Positions 26,916 through 36,052 of a DNA stretch of 64,000 nucleotides are shown piece after piece (the stretch's first letter is position 1; every line of letters starts with the position of its first letter). Position numbers and translations under genes: made by a program. This DNA comes from Paenibacillus sp. J45TS6 (GTDB lineage: Bacteria > Bacillota > Bacilli > Paenibacillales > Paenibacillaceae): the NCBI RefSeq assembly GCF_018403285.1, contig NZ_BOSJ01000003.1, positions 124,001 through 188,000 of the forward strand. Direction: 5' to 3'. A model generated the notes under the pieces. That model ran no database searches. It was not told the origin of the DNA and saw only the letters and a list, made by a program, of their open reading frames with translations.

Positions 26916-29900
26916 ATGCAGTCTAAGCCTATATTGCGTAAAGTGATGTCGCTCTCCGTCGTTTCTGCCATTTTTATATCCGCTCTTTTTCCTGCTGTCG
27001 TCTCTGGTGCTGAAGCTAGAAAATTTCATTCCGAGGCGTTTCAAGTCGATTCAAGCAAATTATCTTCGGTCACATCTAAAAATCTGATCATGGATAAGAA
27101 AATAGAAGCGATGAGAAACAAGAACGGTGGTATGAAAGCAAACTCATCTATTCAGAAAGTGGACTCCCTAGCTTCTGCTAACATCGATAAAAAGAGTGGT
27201 GATATAGCGCCTCAAAACTACGTCCCTGCCTCTGACAGTACGGATCTTATCAGTGTAATTGTCGAACTAACCGAAAACCCGGTGGTTGTAGAAGAGGCGA
27301 ATCGTGAACAAGGAGTAAGTAAATCAGGAGTAAACCAGCGAAGCATCATTAAGAGACAGCAGTCCACATTTGCTGCTGCGGCTGCAAAACTGAATGCAAA
27401 ACTCAAAACAAATTACACAGATGTATTCAATGGTTACGCGCTTGAGATCACTGCAGATCAAGTGGATTCTTTACTGGGTCTTCCTGGTGTGAAGGCAATT
27501 TATCCCGATGCAGAAATGAAAGCAACACCAGTGAGCAGTGTAACGCCGAATATGGATGACAGTGCTCCTTTTATCGGTTCGGATACGTTCTGGGATACCG
27601 GTTATGATGGTTCTGGAATTAAAGTAGGTGTTTTGGATACGGGAATAGACTATGACCATCCGAGTTTGAAAGATGCCTACAAAGGTGGTTATGACTTTAT
27701 CGATAATGATAACGATCCATATGAAACGCGGCCTGATCCAAACGATCCCGAAGCAGCAACGGAACATGGTACACATGTGGCGGGAACGATAGCTGGACGC
27801 GGAAACCCGCTTGAGCCAGATGGCAGTACGGGGTGGGTACGCGGCGTTGCCTATGGTGCTGATCTCTATGCATATCGTGTGCTTGGACCAGGCGGTTCTG
27901 GTGCCACATCAGGAGTGATCGCAGCGATTGAGCGTTCCGTACAAGATGAACTCGATGTCATTAATCTCTCGCTTGGCAGTGCGATTAACAATGAGTATGA
28001 TCCTTCTTCCGTTGCTCTTAATAATGCAGCACTAGCAGGAGTCGTAGCGGTTGTTGCGAATGGTAATGACGGTCCAGGTGGTTATACACTCGGTTCACCA
28101 GGTTCAGCAGAGATTCCTATTTCTGTAGGAGCTTCTACACCGCCTCTTAACGTTCCAACAATTGAGGCAGAGGGTCTGATTAAAACTTTTGGCAGTTTGA
28201 TGACTTTCTCGCCTGATCTTTCATCTCTTCCAGATAAGCCGATAGAAGTTGTAGCTGCTGGAATCGGAAGTACGGAGGATTTTGCAGGTAAAGATTTGAC
28301 AGGTAAAGTGGCACTCATTCAGAGAGGGACTATCTCTTTCACCGAAAAATCACGAAATGCACAGGCGGCAGGAGCAGTAGTGGCTGTTATTTATAACAAC
28401 GCACCTGGTAATTTTGGGGGTACCTTAGGTGAGCCAGGAGATTATATTCCTACTTTAAGTATCTCTTTAGAGGATGGTACGGCACTTAAAACCAAAATAG
28501 ATGCGAATCCAGGTTGCAAAATCAATTTTGGTGTGGAAATGAAGCAGGATTTAATAGGCGACTTCAGTTCAAGAGGACCTGGTCTTCCTAAATACGGCAT
28601 TAAGCCGGATATTTCGGCTCCAGGGGTCGGTATTCGTTCTTCCGTTCCGGCATATGGCGGAGATTATACGGATGCATATGCGGATCTGCAAGGTACAAGT
28701 ATGGCTGCGCCGCATATTGCGGGAGCTGCAGCACTTTTACTTGATAAAGATTCATCCTTGAACCCGTATGAGATTAAGGGACTGATGACGAATAATGCGC
28801 TCAAGATAAGCGATCTAAAAGGAAATCGTTACACCCATAATGAGCAAGGTGCAGGTCGAATTGATCTAACAAGTACGCTGAAAGCCAAGGCAGTAGCCCT
28901 TGTGGAAGAAGCAACTACGGCAGTAGAATCGGGAAATGCTACACCATATGAAACAGGTCTGCTTTCTTACGGAATTCTCGCAGGGGGACAATCTGCAACG
29001 AAGACCATTAAGGTCAGCGATATTGTGTCTGAGAGTTCGGCTTATACCATTACAACCGAGTGGTATGGAACTGCTCCAGGTACGCTTACGGCAAGCGAGT
29101 CTTCTGTAGAAGTTTCTGCAGGAGGAGATACGGAATTTACGGTAAGCCTTACGATGAATGCAGACATACCTAATGGAAATTATGATGGAGAAGTGATTTT
29201 GACCGAAACTTCGGGTCATCAGCTCAAGATTCCTGTATATGTATATGTCGGTGAACCGAAGAAGATTGATATCGTATCTGATCTTGAACTTCTTCCGCAG
29301 TTCTTCTCTCCAAATGGAGATGATCTCGTTGATACAGCGGATGCTCATTTCTCGGTAAATGTGGCGAATAACTATTTCTCACTTGATGTATTTGATGCCT
29401 ATACAGGGGATTGGATTGGGGTTGTCGCTGAGGTTCTAACTGGTTTAAAACCAGGAGATTATAACTTAACAGGTTGGGATGGCATCGTATCAAATTATGA
29501 AACTGAGTTTGCACTTGATTCAGATGTTTACGTTCTAGCTCCTTATGTAGGCATTGATGACGAGGAATTAGAAATTGTAAAGGATGCTGCGTATGATTTT
29601 GTTATTGATAAAGAAGCCCCTGTCAGTTCTCTTCATGATCCTGCGATTCAAGTGAAAGATAACATGGGGGTAATTACAGGGCAAATAGAAGATGACCTCG
29701 TAGTTGAACTGCTTGGAAATTATTCGGGTATTGCCGTGGATGCGGTATACGAAGTAGATGGCAAATCGGAATATGTTCCCGGTACGATTGATTCAGACGG
29801 AAAGTTTACCATCGAAGTACCTGTAACGAAAGGGGAAAATCAATATCATATCTACGTTTACGATTTTGTTGGTAATGGTTTCTCAGAACCTGCTCATGTA

Positions 29901-30890
29901 GTGAAATATAATTCAGACGGCGAAGAAGAGCCGGAGGAGCCGGGAGAACCAGCACCAGGCGCCATCTCACTTTCGGCAAACCTCTCTAAAAAGCAAGTAT
30001 CTGTCAATGAAACGTTCAATGTAGATATTGATTTTACCGACACCAAAGATCTTTATTCCGCTCAATTCAGCTTAACGTACGATAAAGATCTCGTGAAAGG
30101 TTCGGTAACACCAAGCGTGGCGCTCGCTACTTATCAAGAAGAAATGAACCCAGGAGTGTCACCGATTATTAAAGAGGAAACAGTAGATCTTGGTAACGGA
30201 AAAGCAAAAACGGACTACGTCATTTCTCTTGCCGGGATCCCGGATGGATATACGGGTAAAGGAGCACTTGCCTCCTTTCATTTTGCAAGTCCAGAAACAG
30301 GAGACTTTACGTTCTCTCTGTCCAATGTGCGAGTCTTAAATAGTGAGTCAGAAGATATCACCCTTGGGAAAGTTTCGAGTGGTACGGTTAAAGTGACGCA
30401 GGTTCCAACCCCTGATCCGGATCAATTCAAGATCACAGGCAGCATTGATGCAGAGGCTTTCCAAGATGTGAATTACAGTGATACTTGGTACCAAGGCGCG
30501 GACGGTGTGCACAAAGTCGTTGTGGAAGCACTGAATGCAAGTGGACAAGTAGCGGGTTCAGGTGTGGTAAGTGCGGATGGTACGTATACCATTGAAGTTC
30601 CAAAAGGAACCTATACCGTGCGTGTGGTTGTGCCAGGTCACATCTCTGAATCGAGTTCAATAACCGTAGATGGCAATGAATCCATGAACTTTGGACCACT
30701 TACGGCAGGGGATCTGAATCAGGATGGTCATGTAAATCTCGTTGATCTGCAGCTTGCAGCTAAAGTATTTGGCGCTGTAAAAGGAGCAACCTGGCCGAAT
30801 GCAAAAACTTCAGCCGCTGATTTAAATCGTGATAATAGTGTTGATCTACTGGATATATCCTACATTATTAATAATTATGAAATCGAGTAA
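26916..30890 (+). CDS. Secreted subtilisin-like protease with cohesin and dockerin modules
   Basis: This is a 1324-residue exported S8 serine protease. Parts in order are: signal peptide (about 1-32), I9-type propeptide (about 110-200), and a catalytic domain with Asp241 (VGVLDTGID), His284 (HGTHVAG) and Ser595 (GTSMAAPH), interrupted by a protease-associated insert at about 430-540 (KVALIQRGTISFTEKSRNAQ). After these come beta-sandwich domains (about 690-1000) and a Glu/Pro linker (1002-1014). Then follow a cohesin module (about 1016-1160), a short carboxypeptidase-regulatory-like domain, and a C-terminal dockerin with two calcium loops (DLNQDGHVNLVD at 1266-1277, DLNRDNSVDLLD at 1302-1313). 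Cohesin-dockerin pairs hold cellulosomes together. The next gene supplies a cohesin fused to cell-wall-binding domains. AAGGAGG precedes the ATG. Confidence 0.92.
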   Translation: MQSKPILRKVMSLSVVSAIFISALFPAVVSGAEARKFHSEAFQVDSSKLSSVTSKNLIMDKKIEAMRNKNGGMKANSSIQKVDSLASANIDKKSGDIAPQNYVPASDSTDLISVIVELTENPVVVEEANREQGVSKSGVNQRSIIKRQQSTFAAAAAKLNAKLKTNYTDVFNGYALEITADQVDSLLGLPGVKAIYPDAEMKATPVSSVTPNMDDSAPFIGSDTFWDTGYDGSGIKVGVLDTGIDYDHPSLKDAYKGGYDFIDNDNDPYETRPDPNDPEAATEHGTHVAGTIAGRGNPLEPDGSTGWVRGVAYGADLYAYRVLGPGGSGATSGVIAAIERSVQDELDVINLSLGSAINNEYDPSSVALNNAALAGVVAVVANGNDGPGGYTLGSPGSAEIPISVGASTPPLNVPTIEAEGLIKTFGSLMTFSPDLSSLPDKPIEVVAAGIGSTEDFAGKDLTGKVALIQRGTISFTEKSRNAQAAGAVVAVIYNNAPGNFGGTLGEPGDYIPTLSISLEDGTALKTKIDANPGCKINFGVEMKQDLIGDFSSRGPGLPKYGIKPDISAPGVGIRSSVPAYGGDYTDAYADLQGTSMAAPHIAGAAALLLDKDSSLNPYEIKGLMTNNALKISDLKGNRYTHNEQGAGRIDLTSTLKAKAVALVEEATTAVESGNATPYETGLLSYGILAGGQSATKTIKVSDIVSESSAYTITTEWYGTAPGTLTASESSVEVSAGGDTEFTVSLTMNADIPNGNYDGEVILTETSGHQLKIPVYVYVGEPKKIDIVSDLELLPQFFSPNGDDLVDTADAHFSVNVANNYFSLDVFDAYTGDWIGVVAEVLTGLKPGDYNLTGWDGIVSNYETEFALDSDVYVLAPYVGIDDEELEIVKDAAYDFVIDKEAPVSSLHDPAIQVKDNMGVITGQIEDDLVVELLGNYSGIAVDAVYEVDGKSEYVPGTIDSDGKFTIEVPVTKGENQYHIYVYDFVGNGFSEPAHVVKYNSDGEEEPEEPGEPAPGAISLSANLSKKQVSVNETFNVDIDFTDTKDLYSAQFSLTYDKDLVKGSVTPSVALATYQEEMNPGVSPIIKEETVDLGNGKAKTDYVISLAGIPDGYTGKGALASFHFASPETGDFTFSLSNVRVLNSESEDITLGKVSSGTVKVTQVPTPDPDQFKITGSIDAEAFQDVNYSDTWYQGADGVHKVVVEALNASGQVAGSGVVSADGTYTIEVPKGTYTVRVVVPGHISESSSITVDGNESMNFGPLTAGDLNQDGHVNLVDLQLAAKVFGAVKGATWPNAKTSAADLNRDNSVDLLDISYIINNYEIE

Positions 30891-30920
30891 TGAAGTAGAC
30901 TTGCCAGGGTAGGTTTGACT

Positions 30921-30952
30921 GAAGAGAGGATGGAAATTGACTTCCTCTCTTC
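30921..30952 (+). other. Hairpin between protease and anchor genes, without T-run
   Basis: GAAGAGAGGA (30921-30930) pairs perfectly over 10 bp with TCCTCTCTTC (30943-30952). CTACATAC follows instead of Ts, so it is not a normal intrinsic terminator. It may be a processing or stabilising element inside a shared transcript, or a leaky terminator. Confidence 0.5.
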
Positions 30953-30985
30953 CTACATACTGAAGACGACAGGAGATGCGGGAGA

Positions 30986-32221
30986 ATGAAACTATTGAAG
31001 ACAAAGAACAAATGGATCGCTTTCACAGCTGCAATGGGGATAATGTTCTGCGTTATTCCAGCGGGTTCACTGTCAGCAGCTTCAGAGGTAAAGAATACGA
31101 ATAAGGTCGCAGGTGATAATCTGCCGATTGTTCGTCTGGTACCTTCGGTATATCAGGCTAAGGTGGGGGATACGATTGAGGTTGCGATATGGCTGCAAGG
31201 ATTTACCGGTGACTACAGCCATGTTCAAGGGTACGAGATTCATATGGATTATGACGCAGCACTTCTAGCACCAGATTCAGGTACTAAGAAACTATCTCCG
31301 CAGGTCTTCAAGAAAACAAGCAATCCGATGAGTCTTGTTAATAAAATTGATCCCGGCGGGAGCGTTCAGATCTCAGAAGCGATTACTTCGCAGGATGCTA
31401 AACTTTTTACCGGATATGGAAAAGTAGGAACGATTTCATTTCATGCATTAAAAGCAGGGACTGTCACATTAAAACAAGCGAAGTCTATTATTATTCAGCC
31501 GAACAACCCAGGTCTAAACATGAAGCACCAAACGAATGAGCCAACGATTACGATTCGTGAGAGCGGTACAGCACCGGATAAAGTGAACGAAAAGACACAA
31601 ACCGTAGGGGACTTACCTGTAAAAAAAATAAGTCAGCCTACCTCTGCCCAAACACTTGCAGGCTTTAAAGATCAAGGAGCAATAACGAAACTAAAGTGGG
31701 CACAGGATTCGATTATCAAGCTTGCGTCAAGCGAGGTTCTGCAAGGCACAAATGAAGGCAATTTTGAACCGCTTCGAGATATGACAAGAGCTGAATTTGC
31801 CAAATCAGCTGTAGTGGCACTCGGGCTGGATATGAAACAGCAGACAACTCCTACTTTTTCAGATGTCAAAACCTCAGACTGGTACTATGACTATGTGGAA
31901 ACGGCAGGAGCATATGGGCTGATTCAAGGTAGAGAAGATAAACAAGGGGAGCTCCATTTTAATCCAAATGCACCGATTACAAGAGCAGAGCTTGCTGCTA
32001 TTTTAGCCAGACAATTAAAGAATAGTGGTAAAGGAATGACGAGTGACAATAAGAATCCATTCACTGATATTCCGTCCCATTGGGCAAAAGAGGACATCAT
32101 TTATCTACATGGAAACAAGCTGATTCAAGGCAAGACAGCAACCGCGTTTAAACCAGGGGAAAAGGCCAGCCGTGCCGAAGTAAGTGTACTGCTTGAACGT
32201 GTTATACAAACCGTAAAATAA
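30986..32221 (+). CDS. Cell-surface anchor protein: cohesin plus three SLH domains
   Basis: This is a 411-residue exported protein with a signal peptide cleaved near residue 31 (SLSAA). Residues 46-191 form a cohesin-like beta-sandwich (IVRLVPSVYQAKVGDTIEVAIW ... GKVGTISFHAL, shown in part). Three S-layer-homology repeats follow at about 226-283, 290-348 and 355-410, with TRAE-type motifs MTRAEFAKS, ITRAELAAIL and ASRAEVSVLL. SLH domains bind pyruvylated wall polymers, so this protein should sit on the cell wall. It lies 95 nt after a protease carrying a dockerin, a probable partner. The ATG has AGGAG upstream and a terminator follows. Confidence 0.9.
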   Translation: MKLLKTKNKWIAFTAAMGIMFCVIPAGSLSAASEVKNTNKVAGDNLPIVRLVPSVYQAKVGDTIEVAIWLQGFTGDYSHVQGYEIHMDYDAALLAPDSGTKKLSPQVFKKTSNPMSLVNKIDPGGSVQISEAITSQDAKLFTGYGKVGTISFHALKAGTVTLKQAKSIIIQPNNPGLNMKHQTNEPTITIRESGTAPDKVNEKTQTVGDLPVKKISQPTSAQTLAGFKDQGAITKLKWAQDSIIKLASSEVLQGTNEGNFEPLRDMTRAEFAKSAVVALGLDMKQQTTPTFSDVKTSDWYYDYVETAGAYGLIQGREDKQGELHFNPNAPITRAELAAILARQLKNSGKGMTSDNKNPFTDIPSHWAKEDIIYLHGNKLIQGKTATAFKPGEKASRAEVSVLLERVIQTVK

Positions 32222-32226
32222 GAGAA

Positions 32227-32270
32227 AAAACCGTTTCATTCCTGACAAGGAGCGAAACGGTTTTGTTTTG
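32227..32270 (+). terminator. Terminator of the protease-anchor unit
   Basis: AAAACCGTTTC (32227-32237) pairs perfectly over 11 bp with GAAACGGTTTT (32254-32264). T-rich sequence follows. Confidence 0.88.
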
Positions 32271-32333
32271 TAACCTAGCAATTTCCATGTTACCATAGTA
32301 AAGAATAGACATATGACTTGGAGGGTTTCGCTA

Positions 32334-33374
32334 GTGAATTATTCATCTTCTGGATTCGATCCTATCTATCATTTTATAGAGCAAAATGTAATCAATAAGA
32401 AATGGCCTTCCGCTGTATTTGGCATTACGAACCGCGATGAAATTCTCGATCTTCGCTCTTATGGCACTTATGAAGATGGTAGAGAAATTAATAGTAAGAC
32501 GATATTTCCTGTATTCTCTATAACAAAGCCGATGATTGGACTTGCCATTATGCAACTTTGGGAGAAAGGCTTGCTTCATCCAGGACAATTAGTAAGCAAA
32601 ATTCTACCGGATTTTGCGGAACACGGGAAAGATAAGCTTGCGTTATGGCATCTGCTTACTCATACATGTGGACTCGATCAACGTTATTTAATGGAATGCG
32701 CTCAGGGTAAACATGCTCCTGATGGCTTACTCCATCCTCATCTATATACTGCACTTGCGGAGAGTCACTTAGAGTCTGCCCTTGGGCAGAAAGTCAGCTA
32801 TAACAATGCGGCATTTACGGTACTCGCTGAGATTATAGAACGGATAAGCGGCATGACGTATGAAGAATATCTACACAGGCATATTTTTGAACCGCTTGGA
32901 ATGAAAGATACTAATTTTGGCGGGGTTCATCAGGATCAATCGAGAATAGCACCTATAGCGGGAGCGGAAGCGATGGCAAGTCATATGGATTCATTTGTAG
33001 CGGCTAAAATTCCATTTGGTGGTCTATTCAGCACAGCAGACGACCTGCTGCTTTTCGCTAAATCCATGTTAAGACAAACGGAAACCCAAGAAGGCAGTTT
33101 CTTAATTAAGCCTGCGACTTTTAAACAAATGATCACACCTCAAACGCTCCATATCGAAGAGGTCGATTCCGATTATGGTTTCGTATGGAAGACTCCAGTC
33201 CGCCATAAAGGATTTATAGAGCGTGAAATTTATGGTCATAATGGAATGGGTGGATGTATGGTTTGGATGTATCCAAAACAAGATGTTGCTTTCGTACTCA
33301 TGACAGCTGCATTAGGCAAGCCGGTTGACAATATACACGTCCATAATGTATTCACTTCCAGTTTACAAGGTTAA
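32334..33374 (+). CDS. Beta-lactamase-related serine hydrolase
   Basis: This is a 346-residue class-C-beta-lactamase/esterase-like enzyme without a signal peptide. The SxxK motif is Ser62-Ile-Thr-Lys65 (VFSITKPM), the YxN motif is Tyr156-Asn-Asn158 (SYNNAAF), and a C-terminal HNG takes the place of the KTG motif (YGHNGMGG). Such proteins are usually esterases or peptidases, not resistance enzymes. GTG 32334 is chosen because GGAGGG lies 8 nt upstream; ATG 32313 has no binding site. Confidence 0.82.
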   Translation: MNYSSSGFDPIYHFIEQNVINKKWPSAVFGITNRDEILDLRSYGTYEDGREINSKTIFPVFSITKPMIGLAIMQLWEKGLLHPGQLVSKILPDFAEHGKDKLALWHLLTHTCGLDQRYLMECAQGKHAPDGLLHPHLYTALAESHLESALGQKVSYNNAAFTVLAEIIERISGMTYEEYLHRHIFEPLGMKDTNFGGVHQDQSRIAPIAGAEAMASHMDSFVAAKIPFGGLFSTADDLLLFAKSMLRQTETQEGSFLIKPATFKQMITPQTLHIEEVDSDYGFVWKTPVRHKGFIEREIYGHNGMGGCMVWMYPKQDVAFVLMTAALGKPVDNIHVHNVFTSSLQG

Positions 33375-33500
33375 TGCGGATGACCTTTACACGAATTGGA
33401 CAAAAAGCAACATTTACCATTTCTTGAATTTGAATTAGAATAGATTTACGAAAACATGTGAGCAATAACTTAAAGTAGATTCGAAAAGGAAGTGGCGAAT

Positions 33501-33770
33501 GTGAGAGTTCATGAATTCACAGTTCATTCGAATATTGATCGGTTTGAATTAATTCAAATCTCGAACTTGGCTTCCCGATTTATATCTCAGATTGTTCTCT
33601 CCTATGTAGATAAAGATGAGCACGAACATATCATAGATGTGAAAAGCTTGCTCGGAATGATCTTTCAACCGATTATACCTGGAACCCGTCTTCGCCTGTC
33701 CGCAAAAGGAAAAGATGAACTGGAAGCACTCGAAGCCATGCTAGAACAGTTCAGCAAAATACAATCATAA
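33501..33770 (+). CDS. HPr-like protein lacking the phosphorylatable histidine
   Basis: This is an 89-residue protein that aligns with HPr across its length. The usual IHARPA segment with phospho-His15 is replaced by IDRFEL (Asp13 at the His position), so it cannot pass phosphate from enzyme I. The regulatory-serine region is kept: DVKSLLGMIFQPIIPG with Ser49 resembles NLKSIMG of HPr. That resembles B. subtilis Crh, which lost His15 but keeps Ser46. GTG 33501 has AAGGA about 10 nt upstream; GTG 33492 is too close to it. A role in carbon signalling is an inference. Confidence 0.72.
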   Translation: MRVHEFTVHSNIDRFELIQISNLASRFISQIVLSYVDKDEHEHIIDVKSLLGMIFQPIIPGTRLRLSAKGKDELEALEAMLEQFSKIQS

Positions 33771-33781
33771 GTGAAAATAGG

Positions 33782-33832
33782 AACCTTGAGTTCACATTCT
33801 GTTGTATACAGAAGGATCTCAAGGTTTTTTTC
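33782..33832 (+). terminator. Terminator after the HPr-like gene
   Basis: AACCTTGAG (33782-33790) pairs with CTCAAGGTT (33818-33826). An inner TTCTGT/ACAGAA hairpin lies between, and seven Ts follow. Confidence 0.85.
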
Positions 33833-33902
33833 TATCTTTTTATATAAAAAGCAATTAATTTCCATTACAATAAGGGATAACTTATAGAAAGAAGGAATGA
33901 AT

Positions 33903-34715
33903 ATGAACCATATATCACGTAACCGGGCATCGATGCCGGCAGGGACTTCCGTTATTGTTAATCAGCGATCGCTTGAAGCATCAAACCGGAGACTTGCAGC
34001 ACTCCTGCAGTCGGGCATGTCTGTACTTGATGTAGGCTGTGCCAGCGGTGCTATTACCCGAGGAATTGCGGAAAGGGTAGGAACAGAAGGGAAGGTCACC
34101 GGAATCGATGTAAGCGAACGTTTGATACAAGAAGCAAAAGAACATTCAGATTACCTAACGAATCTTGAATTTGAAGTGGCTGATATTTACAATCTGCCTT
34201 ATGAAAATACATATGATGTGATTACGGCCGCACGTGTCCTGCAGTGGCTGTCGGAACCACAGAAAGCATTAGAGCAAATGGTCGATGCTGTGAAACCAGG
34301 CGGTACGCTGCTTGTTCTGGATTATAATCATGAAAAAATAGAATGGTCTCCCGCACCGCCGGAAGCCTTTTTACACTTTTATTCCGCGTTTCTGAAGTGG
34401 AGACAGGACAGCGGTATGTCAAATGAAATCGCAGATCAGCTGGTTTCCCGTTTTGAAGAAGCAGGACTTGAGCATGTAATAGAGTATGAACAGCATGAAA
34501 AAACATCAAGAGGAGATCTTGATTTTGAGAACAGAATCGCAATTTGGGCCGAAGTAGCAGAAAGTCGCGGCAAACAACTGGTATCTGATGGTTATCTTAC
34601 GGAAGAGGAACGGGTTGAGGCTGCCGTTTCTTATCGCACTTGGGCTGCGCAAAATGCGACGGGAATGAAGATGTATTTGCTTGCCATCCAAGGTAAGAAA
34701 CCTGAGCAGATGTAA
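33903..34715 (+). CDS. Class I SAM-dependent methyltransferase
   Basis: This is a 270-residue methyltransferase. Motif I is LDVGCASGAITRG, the acidic strand-2 end is GIDVSERL, and the post-I region is ADIYNLPYENTYDVI. It resembles the ubiE/tam-like small-molecule methyltransferases; the substrate is unknown. ATG 33903 is about 7 nt from GAAGG, so it is preferred to ATG 33897. It is a single-gene unit ending in a terminator shared with the converging urea transporter gene. Confidence 0.78.
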   Translation: MNHISRNRASMPAGTSVIVNQRSLEASNRRLAALLQSGMSVLDVGCASGAITRGIAERVGTEGKVTGIDVSERLIQEAKEHSDYLTNLEFEVADIYNLPYENTYDVITAARVLQWLSEPQKALEQMVDAVKPGGTLLVLDYNHEKIEWSPAPPEAFLHFYSAFLKWRQDSGMSNEIADQLVSRFEEAGLEHVIEYEQHEKTSRGDLDFENRIAIWAEVAESRGKQLVSDGYLTEEERVEAAVSYRTWAAQNATGMKMYLLAIQGKKPEQM

Positions 34716-34753
34716 CAGAAGAGAAGGTATGAGAGGGATACAAGAACAAAAAA

Positions 34754-34824
34754 TCCCCTCAGGTAGCAGAAGAGAGATGAGTCTTGATGGGATCTCTCTT
34801 TTTGCTGTTAATCTCCTAAGGGGA
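34754..34824. terminator. Nested bidirectional terminator
   Basis: The inner stem AGAGAGAT/ATCTCTCT (34771-34778 and 34792-34799) is followed by Ts for the plus strand. The outer stem (34754-34763 with 34815-34824, one mismatch) leads into six Ts on the minus strand. It serves the methyltransferase and the converging urea transporter. Confidence 0.7.
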
Positions 34825-34861
34825 TAGATTGATGTCCTTCTAAGCCGCGAGTACCCGATTA

Positions 34862-35803
34862 CTAAATGTTAGGAAGCGCTTTTCTTGCGGCAAGAAATAG
34901 CCAAGTGGATAGAACAAAAGGCATTGTCAGAGTTGGAAGGCCGTACGGCATCATCCAAGTGGTTACACTTGCGGTAACAGGTACGGATACAATAGCCGCA
35001 ATAATACCGGTTATGGGTGCGAAGCGGCTTTTTGCATCAAAAACAACCCCAACTGCTAACATCGTTAATACAGCATTAAATCCATAAAGTCCTGAATTGA
35101 GCATAGAGACTTCTGCCCCTAAAAAGTAGGCGGTTAACATGGCAACAACGGAACCAAGGACAGCATAAAGTCCAAGTTTCCACCCAGCCCAAAATATCCC
35201 AATTAAAATCAAAATCCCTGACCAGAAGGTGTCTTGGAAGAAAACTTGTCCAACACCGGAGACCGTTCCCTCTATCCAATTCATCGTACCCTCGAAATGG
35301 AGATCCAGATGAGACAGATCCTGAGGAGTAAGGTTAGGATTCAACCGGAACACACCAAGGCGATAGGACGCAAGCAGTAGAAACCAAGTCATAATAATGT
35401 AAGGAAACGTAAGTGCAGGTACGTTCAGATGCTCCATTAATTGCATGATCGCGACAGTAAATAGAGCGGCCACGACAGCTCCAGCCATCGCAATAACAAA
35501 ACGAATGCCGCCTTGTAGATTGAGAGAGATGGCTATGCCGGCTAACACGGAGTTATATCCAAGCAGTCCCTGGTTTATGAGCGTTCGATTCGCTCCTCCG
35601 AGTCTTCCAATCAACACAGCAATGAGAGAAGATAGTAAGGCAATGATACCAAGCGATACGGAAGAAAACATAATTGCAATGGTAATAAGGAGTCCTGTAA
35701 ATGCATTTTCAATAAATATAACTTGGGATACTCCTTTGAAAACGGCAGAAATTAGCGGAGAAATCGTTTCCTTATAAACTGACTTCTGAATATCTAAATG
35801 CAT
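34862..35803 (-). CDS. Urea transporter (UT family)
   Basis: This is a 313-residue inner-membrane channel-like urea transporter. The duplicated fold is visible as two matching signatures: NQGLLGYNSVLAG in the first half and NSGLYGFNAVLT in the second. LTFPYII and LTMPFVL also repeat at the selectivity-filter positions. AAAGGAG lies before the ATG on the minus strand. It is divergent from the urease operon, 249 bp away, so urea uptake and breakdown are likely controlled together. Confidence 0.92.
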   Translation of the reverse strand: MHLDIQKSVYKETISPLISAVFKGVSQVIFIENAFTGLLITIAIMFSSVSLGIIALLSSLIAVLIGRLGGANRTLINQGLLGYNSVLAGIAISLNLQGGIRFVIAMAGAVVAALFTVAIMQLMEHLNVPALTFPYIIMTWFLLLASYRLGVFRLNPNLTPQDLSHLDLHFEGTMNWIEGTVSGVGQVFFQDTFWSGILILIGIFWAGWKLGLYAVLGSVVAMLTAYFLGAEVSMLNSGLYGFNAVLTMLAVGVVFDAKSRFAPITGIIAAIVSVPVTASVTTWMMPYGLPTLTMPFVLSTWLFLAARKALPNI

Positions 35804-35860
35804 TGTAGTCTCCTTTTTAACCTTTGTTATGTGAGTAGCTGGGAAAGGGTTGTGAAAAAT

Positions 35861-35891
35861 TTGACATATCGTGTCGAATTTCGTGTATAAT
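35861..35891 (+). promoter_or_regulatory. Candidate urease promoter
   Basis: TTGACA (35861-35866) and a perfect TATAAT (35886-35891) are 19 nt apart, slightly wide. The segment 35851-35866 resembles a GlnR/TnrA site but is one base short. A leader of about 155 nt would precede ureA. Confidence 0.4.
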
Positions 35892-36052
35892 AAGTATATG
35901 CAATTTGTGGTATATATAAATTATGATATAGTAAGTATACTAGGTTAGCAATCTTAATCTCGAATAAGAGTGGTATATTCTCTTTGATAGGTCCTAACCC
36001 ACAGGTTTTTCGACAATTTTTAAAAATAATGATGGATTTTGGAGGCTGAACT

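Noticed and set aside
28866-29348. A 160-codon minus-strand frame inside the protease gene
   Set aside because: It overlaps conserved protease coding sequence on the plus strand and has no binding site or recognisable domain.
35851-35866. GlnR/TnrA-like site TGTGAAAAATTTGACA before the urease operon
   Set aside because: The arms are right (TGTnA and TnACA) but the spacing is 6 rather than 7, and the last six bases also serve as the -35. It was left out as a feature, though nitrogen control of urease is plausible.
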